NCBI GenBank assembly: GCA_965153455.1
Contig: OZ234497.1
Location: 3,782,001-3,846,000, forward strand
Length of the DNA stretch: 64,000 nucleotides
Direction: 5' to 3'
Source of the DNA: Sphagnum compactum
Lineage: Eukaryota > Bryophyta > Sphagnopsida > Sphagnales
The notes beneath the pieces are model-generated. The model saw only the letters and a program-made list of their open reading frames with translations. It had not been told where the DNA came from and made no database searches. Shown piece after piece: positions 1 through 10,600 of the stretch. Each line of letters opens with the position of its first letter. Within the stretch, counting starts at the first letter, position 1. The position numbers and the translations under genes are program-made.

Positions 1-1474
1 ACTGAATTTCCCAAATCTTGGTTTCAATGTCAGAGTTATCTTTAAAGTCACCCTGTCTTTGAGCCCTAGTTTGACCCTGTAATCCCTGTTGCATCCCCAA
101 TTTGAGTGTAGCCATAAAGTGATTGCAACTGGGTAGTGTTTAATGGCACTGGGAATAATCAGTTCATAACATTTTGTGGGATATTATTCTGAGAGAACTT
201 GATTGATGAAGAATATGTACAGGGTGAAGGTGCAGGTAAGATAAATCCAGAACTAGGGGTGAAACTCCTGTAAGGATCAATTTAGGTGGGAAATCTGATT
301 TGGTCTTCTCTTTTGTTCTTGTGTATTATTTTCATCATAGTTTTTAAAATCTCGTTCCCAGTTTGGGAAAAACTGAGAACCAGCACCCCCAGTTTGGGGT
401 ATTTTATGGATACCCTCAAGATTTCTCCATGTTTTGATCATAGTGGAGGTCTCTGTCCTTCACAGTATTTTTCTCAACATCCATCCAACAGTTAGTGAAT
501 TTAGAGCAAGTTTGAGAAATTACTATGTATATATCCCAACCTAGAGCTTGATACTTTACCATAACTGGATGTCTTTGCTTCACACTAGTCAATGACAAGA
601 GGCAATGAGTATGGTCTATGGGCATGCAAGTCTGGATGGCTTTGACAATTGTGATTTACATCCTGATCAGTGTTTTGGTTGCTTTTTTGGACAAAAAGAA
701 GGGATATTTTGGGAAAAAAATGTTTTTCTATTTGAAAGTTTGATTAATTTTTTGAGAAATTAACCAAATTCTCAATACCACAAAATGGAAAAAGAAACCC
801 CAATCCGGATGTAGAATGTAAGTCACAAGGTGTATTTTTGCAATTTTGGATATTTACTTTTCTTTCATTTCAATAAAAATCTGTAGAAAACCTTTCTTCC
901 TAGTTCAATTTTTACTTATATTTAAAGTGGTATGGTCAATCAATCAAATATTATTGCCCCTCTTGGAGGGAAGGATGGACAAGCTTGGTTTCAAGTCACA
1001 TAGGCTACCTTATGGACAAAGGTGATCCAAATACATATTCAAATTTCAATGGGACATAATCATCCAGAGTTGTGGGATCAATTGAGGGAAACAACAAACT
1101 CACAACCAATTACACAATCAAAAGCAAATTAAAGAAAATAACCTAAGGTTTTCAAAACATATTCAAAACAGCCTTTACATGGGACACAATCATCCAAAGT
1201 TGTTGGATTAAGTAGGGGGAACAACATACTCACAACCAATTACACAATTCAAACAGAATACAGAAAATAACAGAAGGTTTGCCAATCAAGCATGATCAAG
1301 AGGCCCTGAGTTCACCCTTTCTAAGACCTTTTATATATCACACATCTACCACAACCTATATAGGAATTGAACACACCACAACTTGCAAGGTAGCTGTAAT
1401 TCATAGCCATTGGGGTACTGGCTGTATGTTTTCAAACGCACGTATTCTTGTAAAAACAAGAGCTCTTGCTGAGG

Positions 1475-3284
1475 TCAGGCGGGAAGCGGACGGGAAGCCA
1501 TCTCAATCTCCACCATGTTAGTAGAGTCCGGGACGACAGTATCATTATTTGAGCTGAGAACACTTATTGGGACATTTTCCAGTGACCCTTCAGTGGAGTT
1601 CAGAATTTCCAGAATTTCCATTGCTTCTGTAATGCCTGCAAGAAAAACCCAAACCCTAAAATATGTGAGCAACATGGTGTTCTCTCTATTTCCTTGTACA
1701 AATTGTGGGGGCATACTGATTGGGTATCTTCTCAATAGCCCCATCTTCGTCCTTTTTCAACCTGCAGAAAAGAGTTATTTGGCTCCCATGACTGTTGACA
1801 TGGTTATTGAGAGGGGCCCAAGGCAAGCCCAAAATAGTACCAGTGAGGCTTTAAAGCATAGTGATCCCCAACACCGATTGGAAGAATCTCTTCTCAATGG
1901 ACTCATCATTCCAGGTTTTGATATTGAAAATTTGGCGAATTTGTCCAAAAATCTAGCAAATTTAGTTGACCTTACACTACAAAAGTAGAAAATTTGCAAA
2001 AAATTACCAAATTTTCAGTTGAAATGAGAAAAAATCTGTCAAATTAAAGCACCGCCTCCTTTTAAGTGGAAACCCATCATTGACTGTTGGTTAGTGTATG
2101 TTGGGGATAATCATATCACTAAGATTGCATAATACACACACTGTGAATTTTGTAAAGTCACCACTAGGCTGTACATGACCTTACAGGCTTTTTGTAAGGT
2201 CTTGAACATGTTACAATAGGGAATTTGAAGGATGTTTTATATACAATAAGAGATTATCTTGCAGCCATTGAGCTCAGTAGAGGCCTGCTGTCAAAAGTGC
2301 CAAAACATGAGTGAGACAGCCGCTTCTCCTATTCTGAGAATTTCTGACATGTTTTTTTTTGTCTTTTGATTTTTGTTTTTTGATGTAGGGGAAGTGGTGG
2401 TCCATCCTTAAGGAGATGTGACCAAATTTGACTATAAACTCAATATGAAATTTAAAACATTTAAGCATCCTTCTATATATTTTGTGAAGTACTTGCACAT
2501 GTTATAGAAATCTGGAAAAAATTAAAGATTAAATTCTGGCGGATTTGAGCCATTTCAACAAATATATGATCCTTTGTATATCTTGAAATCAAAATTTTCA
2601 GGTAAAAAAATTGCAAAAACTTCCAGAGAAATTCACTGATTCTCATGTAAAACATTTTTTGAAGAACAACAAACACATTTTTATTGGCCTCCTCAAGAGC
2701 TGTTTTTCTTTTCATTCTTCTTCTTCTTTCAATTTTCTGATTTCCAGCAATTTTTTGCTGGAAAACATGTTCTCCTAATTCTCCCCCAAAAAATGACATA
2801 ATGGCAAACATCCCCACCCCCCACCCATGATCCCCCAAAAAAAAAATCCATCAAGCTACAATTTTCCACCACAAATTTTTGGGATACCTTTTCCAGTCTG
2901 CAATAAAATTTTCTTATTAGCCGTGGAAAAAAAAAAAAAAACTTTTTGAGATGAACATAGACAAAATCGCACAAAATCACACAAAATCAACTAAAGACTT
3001 GTACTAAATGATAGAGGAGTGCAAACAGTGACAAGGGGGTGGGGCTAACCTGTGGCCTCTGTTGGTGGTGGTCTTGAAGAATTAGGAGAAGAAGCAGGCT
3101 GGGACTGACCACCCCATGGCCTACATCTGTTTCTGTAAAGGCCATAAGCAGTCAGGGTGAGCATAATCAATAAAACCATGAGTTTTGCTATCTCCATTAC
3201 ATCACCAAACGCCACTGATGCCGACCATTGCACTGATGGTGGCACGGCATCGGCAGCTATCATGCTTCGCAATGTTGGCATCAT
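1475..3284 (-). CDS. Unrecognised small single-pass membrane protein, W copy A (2 coding exons)
   Basis: I do not recognise the family. Coding exon 1 (3050-3284) starts MMPTLRSMIAAD, has a hydrophobic helix at about residues 33-49 (core KLMVLLIMLTLTAYGLY), a basic RNRCRP stop-transfer motif, then a Ser/Pro-rich tail. A donor GTTAGC follows at 3049. An upstream acceptor (TTTGGGTGCAG, exon from 3357) suggests a 5' UTR intron. The second exon (1475-1635) follows a strong acceptor (TTTTTCTTGCAG) and encodes an acidic tail ending TGA. The exon junction is phase 1 on both sides and rebuilds a Gly codon, giving 131 aa. This copy has a 9 bp in-frame duplication (EILEIL) in the last exon. Equivalent exons stay open in copies B, C, D and E. 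The type I or II topology and any role are unknown. The splicing is inferred, not observed. Confidence 0.55.
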
Positions 3285-3862
3285 GTCACCTCTTCTCAGT
3301 TGAACCTGAAATCAGTCCTTGCACCGCTCTTGAGAACTGAGTCCTTCACAAGATGTCCTGCACCCAAAGAAAAAGAAAAGAAAAGAACATCACAATCAGA
3401 GTTTCAAAACAAAAGCTATTGAAAATCAACTCAAGAATCAGACTTTCCAAAAAAAAAAAGCTAAGAAAAATCAACCAATTGATAAAGAATTTCACCACTT
3501 TGAGGTGATGATTGAGTCTTTGAGATAAGGTGCTTTGCAGGAAAGTAGCAGCAAAGAGAGTTGAGGATGGTGCGGACAATCAGAGTGTGTGTAGTGAGGT
3601 CCTTGTGAGAGAAATCTCCCAGCTTGCTAATGCAGCTTCAGGGGATTCAACTGATGAAAATTATTGATTGTGATTCCTGCTGCATCTGCTCTTCTTCTAA
3701 CCTGTGCCAGAACAACCCTCTTAGCTAAACTCTAGACCTTGCCATCCGCATATATGTATGTCCCTGCACATGCACCAATGTAAATCACTCCTTGCAATTT
3801 GGACGAGGAGGAGGAGAAGAAGACAATGCAAGGCACTAACAGGCAATCAATTGCTTTTCAGC

Positions 3863-4179
3863 TTATTGCATTTTTCCACCCTGAGGAACCAGCAGGCCCG
3901 CTATTTATCGTTGCACTTTTTAACACTTTTCAGTATATAATATTTATCCTACACATTCCAGGCAATTGCTTTCCTTTTTTTTTGCTCCGGAGCAGCAGCA
4001 TTTTTGACCTGCTGCATTTTTGAGCAGCAGCATTTTTGACCTGCTGGTCCTCAGGAGCAAAAAAAAAGGAAAGCAATTGCCTGGAATGTGTAGGATAAAT
4101 ATTATATACTGAAAAGTGTTAAAAAATGCAACGATAAATAGCGGGCCTGCTGGTTCCTCAGGGTGGAAAAATGCAATAA
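3863..4179. repeat. Palindrome, W copy A (126 bp arms, 65 bp centre)
   Basis: Arms at 3863-3988 and 4054-4179 are near-perfect reverse complements. The centre repeats a GCAGCAGCATTTTTGACCTG-like motif twice. The arms include the AAT-rich stretch TATATAATATTTATCC and the sequence CTATTTATCGTTGCA. An outer, more diverged pair of arms (about 3800-3860 and 4195-4320, GACAATGCAAGGC and its complement) shows the structure is nested. It lies just upstream of the 5' end of the small membrane-protein gene. Confidence 0.9.
3901..4140. promoter_or_regulatory. Possible bidirectional core promoter within palindrome arms
   Basis: GATAAATA lies on the minus strand at 3901-3908, in a position that could drive the small membrane-protein gene. 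The mirror arm has the same motif on the plus strand at 4133-4140. The corresponding minus-strand motif is kept in B, C and, as AATAAATG, in E. This is inference from position and conservation only; no start site is shown. Confidence 0.25.
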
Positions 4180-5955
4180 TGGTTTAAACCATTGTGCTGA
4201 AAGACGACAAGCTGAAAAGCAATTGCCTCAAATGTGTAGGGTATATAACATACTGAAAAGTGTTAAAAATACGCAACAATAGATAGCATTGCCTGCTAAT
4301 GCCTTGCATTGTCTTCTTCTCTTCCAAAGTTTTGTGTTTCAGGGGTCTGGGGAATTGTACAAAATATTCTTCACAAGTGGGGCTCACGTTTCATTTGTTT
4401 AGGGAAGAAGCTCCAAATGTTGGAGATGTTGCCCACATTACCATTTGTTTAGCAAAGAACCTGCAAATCTTGGGAGGTGACAAAAAGGGTTTAGGTTGCA
4501 TTTGTCGAGGGTGAAACTCGCAAACCTTGGAGTCCAACCAAACTTTTAGTGTTCCAAATGTGTTAGAGTTTATTTTTCCTAACTGTAATTTTCATGGATC
4601 TGAATGTGGTCATATATTGTGTACTATCTATCTGGTTAATCTCAGTGTTCGCCAGTTATTAACTTTTTTTTCATAATCGCCTATTCCGGTTCTCAAATTT
4701 TTAAAATTTAATAATCAAGCCGTTTCTCACATTTAAAAAAATAAATTCATACTTTGTCCAGTTCTTTATTTTTATTCTTCCTTATGCTCAACCGGTCCTT
4801 TCACGACTTGTCGGTTATATTAAGCCGGTTCTTTAATTTCATTTTCAGATTTTAGGATGAAGATCTTTAAATATTTTTGCAAATTTTCATAGGCCAAAAA
4901 CAAATCAGCAATCATTACAAAACTCTAATACCCAAACTCATTTTTTCATTTTTTGTTGGTCTGAATGTGTTCTCATTAAGTTCATCAAAGGTTCCCAAAG
5001 TGTTCCCTAATGTTCCTAGTAACATTTCATTTTTAGTAAAAGAAATGAGGCAAAAGGGAGCATGATAAAGGATGCTTCTAGTTTGGGGAGGGAGGCATAT
5101 TTAGGCTTCTATTTTGGGAAGTGCCCCCCCAGTTCCAAAAATATTGGTGATGGGTCAATCAAATGGCTCCTTCTCAAAGATAAATAAATATTTTGTGGGC
5201 TGACTATTTTAATCTATTTTAAAAATTGGATTGGTAGGTTCTTCAAAAAAGTCAAGAACCACCCAACACTGGTTCTTACACATTCCAATTTAAAAAGAAC
5301 TGAGTGTAATACCCATGCACCATTTGTATTTTACCTATTTGGTAGTTAACACTATTTAGTCATTTAGACATCTTCAGGTGGGATATTACAATCCATGATT
5401 TTTTGTGATGATTTTTTTGTGACACCTTGAAATGAAGTCAACTGTGTATTTTGATGGGTTTTACTTTATTTTGGGGGTTAAAACTTAGTTTTAATTTTAC
5501 ATTATAAAGTGATTAACATTTTTAACAAATGTGTTTTGCATGATGAGTTGACAAAATTCTGATGTTTCATATAAATATGTAAACATCAAAACATTTCTTT
5601 TTTACTGAATATAAATTTTGTATTTTTTCAACCTGAAAAATCTAATTTTGTCAGATATAGAGGATTTGTTTTTGAAAGAATGGCTTTAATTTGATAGATT
5701 TCTGAAAAAAATTCAAATCACCAGATTTTTACAACGTGTTCCGACAAGAAGCCCAAATATAAAAGGATTCCTAAATTTTTACACTTTCATGTTTGGTCTA
5801 TAGACAAATTTAATTAAATTTGATTACATCACAAATTTTGAAGGGAAAAAAAACATTGCAAACCATATCAAATTAACATGAATGAAAGAAAGTTTGAACT
5901 TTTGCAATTAATTCAAACTTAGAATTCTTCCAACCAACTGTCGCAGACTCACGGT

Positions 5956-7303
5956 ATGGCAACGGCAGCAGTGGCTATGGAGGTCCATAGTTTCGTCTTC
6001 TCCGCGCATTCCTGCTGTGCTCCTTTTACACCAAGAATCCTCTTCTTCTTCTTCCGGTTCCTATTCCTCTGGCTTTGTGGCTTCTTCCAAGCTCGCGCTC
6101 AAGCAGTCGGAATTCCACCGAGGGCAGCGGGAATTCGTGTTTCCTCCACGTCTAGAGCTTCGGCTGTGGCAAGTGGGAAGCAGAGCGGCGGGGTGAGGAG
6201 TCAGGCGCAGGTGACGCAGCGGGAGGTGGGGAAGGTGGAGAAAGAGGACAAGGACGCGAGCAGCGACGGGGAAGATCCGTTCAAGGCGTTGAGTCAGGTT
6301 TGTGCGGTGCTAGGGACGGAGTGGGGTGTGAAGGAAAAGGCAAGCTCGTTGACATCCTAGCAAAACGCTATGACATCGTTGCTCGCTGCCAGCGTTCCCT
6401 TTAAGCCTCTATTTTTTGCTTTCTTTTTCCTTCTCCTCCTCCTGCTCTCAGTTGCAAATGACCTAGTTCATAGCTTTGCGGGTTCTCTGCATTGGTGCAG
6501 AGAAGAGACGATGGAAGATACATGTCCGAACATCATGGAATGTGTACCTGGGAGCATGGTCTTAAGAATCCCTTTTCTTTGTTTGGACACTGGAATCCCT
6601 GTTTTGTCAGGGAGGTGCAAACGCTGGCCACACAATCTACAATGATAAAGGTGTGAAGTTTGCACTTCACTTGGTGCCATGGGGGATACTGAATACGCAA
6701 GCTATATGTGTGGTTGGAAATGGAGTGGTGGTCCATCTCCCAGGTTTCTTCAAAGAGATTGATGGTTTGGAGGCACGAGGTGTATTGTGCACAGGCAGAC
6801 TTTTTGTGTCAGACCGTGCACACTTGCTGCTTGATTTGCATCAGACTATGGATGGATTGCAGGAGGCAGAGCTTGGAGGTGACAAGATCGGGACCACAAA
6901 GCGTGGAGTTGGTCCCTGCTATGCTAGCAAAGCAATCCGTAATGGCTTACGTGTGGGTGACCTCCATCATATGGACACATTCCGGAGCAAGTTGGAGATA
7001 CTCTTCAAGGATGCTGCTAACCGATTCAAGGACTTTGAGTACAATGACTCAGTTTTGGATGCAGAGGTGGAGAACTATAAGAATTTTGCCAAGAGATTAG
7101 AGCCCTACATTGCAGACACTGGGCAGTATATTTCTAATGCATACACTGTAGGCAAGTGCATCCTCATTGAGGGTGGGCAGGCTACCGTGCTGGATGTTGA
7201 TTTTGGGACATATCTGTTTGTGACATCATCAAATCGTTCAGTTGGTGGAATCTGCACAGGCCTTGGCATTTCTCCCAAACGCCTTGGTGACATTATTGGT
7301 GTG
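5956..7303 (+). pseudogene. Adenylosuccinate synthase, broken 5' part, copy A
   Basis: Adenylosuccinate synthase joins IMP and aspartate using GTP in AMP synthesis, and in plants it is plastid-targeted. Exon 1 (5956-6392) reads a leader, then VCAVLG, but one base is missing in the GDEGKGK nucleotide-binding motif (about 6328), so the frame ends at TAG 6358-6360. Exon 2 (6611-7303, 231 codons, no stop) begins [10 protein letters not shown] and includes [26 protein letters not shown] and EGGQATVLD, ending GDIIGV before a GTATGT donor. The expected donor after RCQ is CAGCG, not GT. Trp replaces Ser in LVPSGIL and Leu replaces Pro in FGTYPFVTSS. The C-terminal part of the enzyme is not found downstream. 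It lacks the CpG-rich upstream region present in the second copy. It is almost certainly non-functional. Confidence 0.9.
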
Positions 7304-7689
7304 GTATGTCTCCTATGTTTTCTTGTTAGGTTCTTTGCAAGGGAGAGTCCTTGCTGTTGTGTGAATTTGTGGAACCAACAGAAGTTCTAAATCTCTTATG
7401 ATACTGTCCAAGTTCTCAGGAAGGTTTCCAGGGCACTTGTGTGCAGAGTTTGCCTAATGGGGTTGGATGGTGGATATGCTACAGACTGGATTGTACATCA
7501 ATACAGGTGGAAGGTTTAGGTTCAGGGTTTACTGGTGACATTGTATTTCAGTGATATGGAGTGTGTTGCATGTAAGAATCAATGCAATGTCATAAACAAT
7601 TAGAAGGAATCCTTGAAACTATAGCAAAGATGATTAAGCAATATACTTCAGCATGAAAAGTACAACAATGGATCATGAACAGAAAGACA
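7304..7689. other. Junction between two oppositely oriented gene fragments
   Basis: This runs from the intron donor after the last adenylosuccinate synthase exon to the last readable callose synthase exon on the other strand. I see neither the next adenylosuccinate synthase exon (VKAYTTRVGSGP-like) nor further callose synthase. The breakpoint lies somewhere here. Confidence 0.5.
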
Positions 7690-10600
7690 AGTAATTAGGG
7701 GATGATGCTTAATGCTTTGTCATTATCATCATAGCTTCGTTTCTTAGGCTTCATGAAGAAAGCAGCATCCTCCTTCCGTGGCCATGAGAAATGGTCAACG
7801 TGTCTGCAAACAGACAACATGAAACATGAGATCATAAAAATGTCTGTCAGACCATGTGGAACTCTGGGCCTACCAAAACTATATATACATTCATCAAAGT
7901 TTTCAGTAAGAAGCAGTCAGGCCAGAAGTGCTAGTTGCACGTATCTCGAACTACCAACATACGGTCGAGGAATCATGGAAAGAGGATGAGCACCAGAAGA
8001 ACTCGTTGAAATCATCATATTCCGCCATGCTGAATGTGACACTACAGCATTCGAATTGTTATGAGCCTCCTGCAAAACCCAAACAAGACCATGCAGCTCA
8101 TTTCCTACCACAATGTAATAAGGAATGCATAATCAACTCACAGCTCAGTCAACCTGACATGCAACACCAACAAAAAACTTGCACTGCATGTTGATGATGA
8201 GCACAAACAAGTAAAAAAAAAGCATCCTAGAGCTGTGATGCATTATGAGGACGTGGAACCAAAGCTCACCATGGCCACAATCTGATATACAGGGGTGATA
8301 ACCTGCTCCAAGAAACATAATTCTCTACTGCCATCTTCACTTGGCTTGGCTGTCTGTGATGACCACTCCACCTCCTCTTTCCATAACAACTCAAACATCT
8401 CATGCACCATCTATTGTCCATGCACAACCAACAAAACAAAATACCAACAACAATAAGGGTCAATGTGAAGGTTGGTCATCCCTGAACAAAACCAGAGTCA
8501 ATCAAACACAAAGAACCAGAGATTCCAGGAATCATTTCTAACTGTGTCAATGTGTTGTTATTTCCTGGTGACACCAAATGACAGAAACCACTCATATGAT
8601 ATAGGAGCCTAGCATACTCTTCTAGCAGACTGCACTACAGAAACATTCAGGATGGACTTTGCCACTAAAAAACTGAGATAGCTCTGAGAATTATTTTTGG
8701 TCTAGAGACTCATGTCAAATGTTCCTTGGTATACAATTTCAGGTAACACAATTTCATGCAACAGAAGATACATAAGAGAGACAACATTTGCATGATGCTA
8801 ATAAAATTCATGCTGTGGTTTTTTTCACACTCATGCAGCCAAGATCTTCACATCTACAATAAATTGAGAAGAAGACTTACATGGTGGAAGATGTAACACC
8901 AGCACTCTGGCATGAACTGAAGATTTGCTGCCTCTCCCCATGTTAAAAGATGCAGAGCAATCAAATAAATCGTCTCTTGCTGTGTGGCATCCCTGCACCT
9001 CCCAAAAAACTGAAGATCAGAAAAACCCCAACTGTAGTGTTAAATGTCTTGGGCTGTAGCACTCTACAATAGCTCTGCCAACTTCCTAGTCTTCATGTAG
9101 GTTTATAGAATTAGCTCTCAAGGGAGAAGGTAATATATCTCACAGAGATTGCCAAGAACTCCCCACAACAACAACACCTTAGAAGGTTCACCATTTAGTT
9201 CCCCACCGCATGTAATTTCCAAGAACCCGTTCATAGCCATCATCAACATTAACAGCTCATCGACAGCAACAACCTAAAATCCAAAGCACAAAACATGCTT
9301 CAATCTCACAGGCACCTTAACTGCCAAGACATTACCTCCTAAAGAATAAACAAAATGAAAGGCATCTTGAACAAATTCCATCTACAAATGTATATACATC
9401 ACCATATGGCAACAACACTGCTATAACCTGCAACTTCAATGCTCTGCCTTTTGGCAAAATCACCACAAAATTAGCATGAAAAAATCTCTGGAAGAACCCA
9501 ACAAGCCAAAGTACCTCTATGCGCCCACCATCATGGAGTACACCCTTGCGTGATTGTGAACTTGCCAATAGTAAGATGAGATGTTCTTGCTAATTTGCCA
9601 CATTGTCTTTCTATGGACATAATAAGATATGTGAATATACATTGAGCTTGAGGAGTTTGGTGCTGCTCAAAATATAATCCCTCAATCTATGTGTGCAAGT
9701 ATATGACCTTCATTCTTGCCTTCAGCATTGGAGTTCAAAATAGTCACAAGCTCCTCACAGGAGCAGAACATCATAGCATAGCAAGATCCCAAACCTTAAA
9801 CCCTCTTATTCTTCAAATACATTCACAAAGAAGCAGATCACACATGTGCCCCAGTAGCTAAATACCTGATATTCAAAACCATCTTATATTGGAAAATACC
9901 ACTTTGGTAGACAACGCTGTTGCTAGTTGCTACTACATCAATCCCAGTTTAGTGGAAACATTTGTACCTGAAAACAGAACAAGTAATGTAGGAAATCAAA
10001 GACATCCAAGTTCCTGTTCTCAAGCATGATATAGTCATATGGAAACCTTGGTGAGCCTTCGGTATATACTAAGGCTTTCGTGGCACCTATCACCTATTCA
10101 CAACAATCCAAAGATCCCAATCAGTCCTCATCATCATGGAAACATGTATGCAGATTCTTCTTGCCAAAAAAACAAAAACTTCACAACAAGTCCACCACCT
10201 TGGTTCATTTATTTTATAGTGTAGCTACAGATCTTGCAAGAAAATGGATACTGCAAGATTGAAGAGTTGCTACCTCAACTAGAAAAATAGTTGAAAGGAT
10301 TGGAGACGCCATCACCTTCCATTGGCAAGATGTTGTAAGCTTGGTGCTTCCTGATCTTCTTCACATCTTCCTCAAATATCTCCTTCCCCTGTTAAAACAA
10401 TAATTTCCACTTCAGACCAATGTTGCTGCTAAGACACAAAAGACACACCCCACATACCCGCACATCCAAAATCCTGCATTGTTACAGAGGATTTCACAAT
10501 GCAAAACCATAAATGCTAAATCTTGTACCCCAAATTCACACAATGAAGATCAACATGTTTTTACCATAGTCTCTTCCTCAATCTTCATCTTGAATCTGCT

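Larger units (their letters stand above)
1..5937. repeat. W repeat, copy A (left end outside window)
   Basis: This stretch aligns by eye almost base for base with 52957-59116 and, up to about 4840, with 17941-23305. The left part (1-1470) is non-coding in all copies. The middle carries the small membrane-protein gene on the minus strand, followed by a palindrome (3863-4179) and an AT-rich tail. The similarity to copy C stops at 5937, where adenylosuccinate synthase sequence begins within a few bases. I found no reverse transcriptase, integrase or transposase motif, so if W is mobile it is non-autonomous or its enzyme is elsewhere. Confidence 0.85.

Noticed and set aside
286-495. 69 aa frame conserved in W copies A and B
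   Set aside because: It has no ATG at that start, ends early in copy C and is disrupted in E and F. The conservation fits general repeat similarity.
1740-1770. An extra middle exon of the membrane-protein gene after CTCTTTTCTGCAG
   Set aside because: With the phase 1 donor it would give an immediate TGA, and copy E has lost the AG.
1515-1988. 157 aa plus-strand frame (and its counterpart at 54474-54938) as a gene
   Set aside because: It is antisense to the last exon of the membrane-protein gene, is broken in B, D and E, and its beginning is the mirror of the conserved minus-strand exon and splice site.
3346-3579. 77 aa Phe-rich minus-strand frame seen in A, B and C
   Set aside because: It runs through the pyrimidine-rich 3' end of the proposed 5' UTR intron and stops just after the acceptor; the hydrophobic look comes from the T-rich tract.
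6370-6645. 91 aa hydrophobic frame (and 63212-63484)
   Set aside because: It is intron sequence between exons 1 and 2 of the adenylosuccinate synthase copies.
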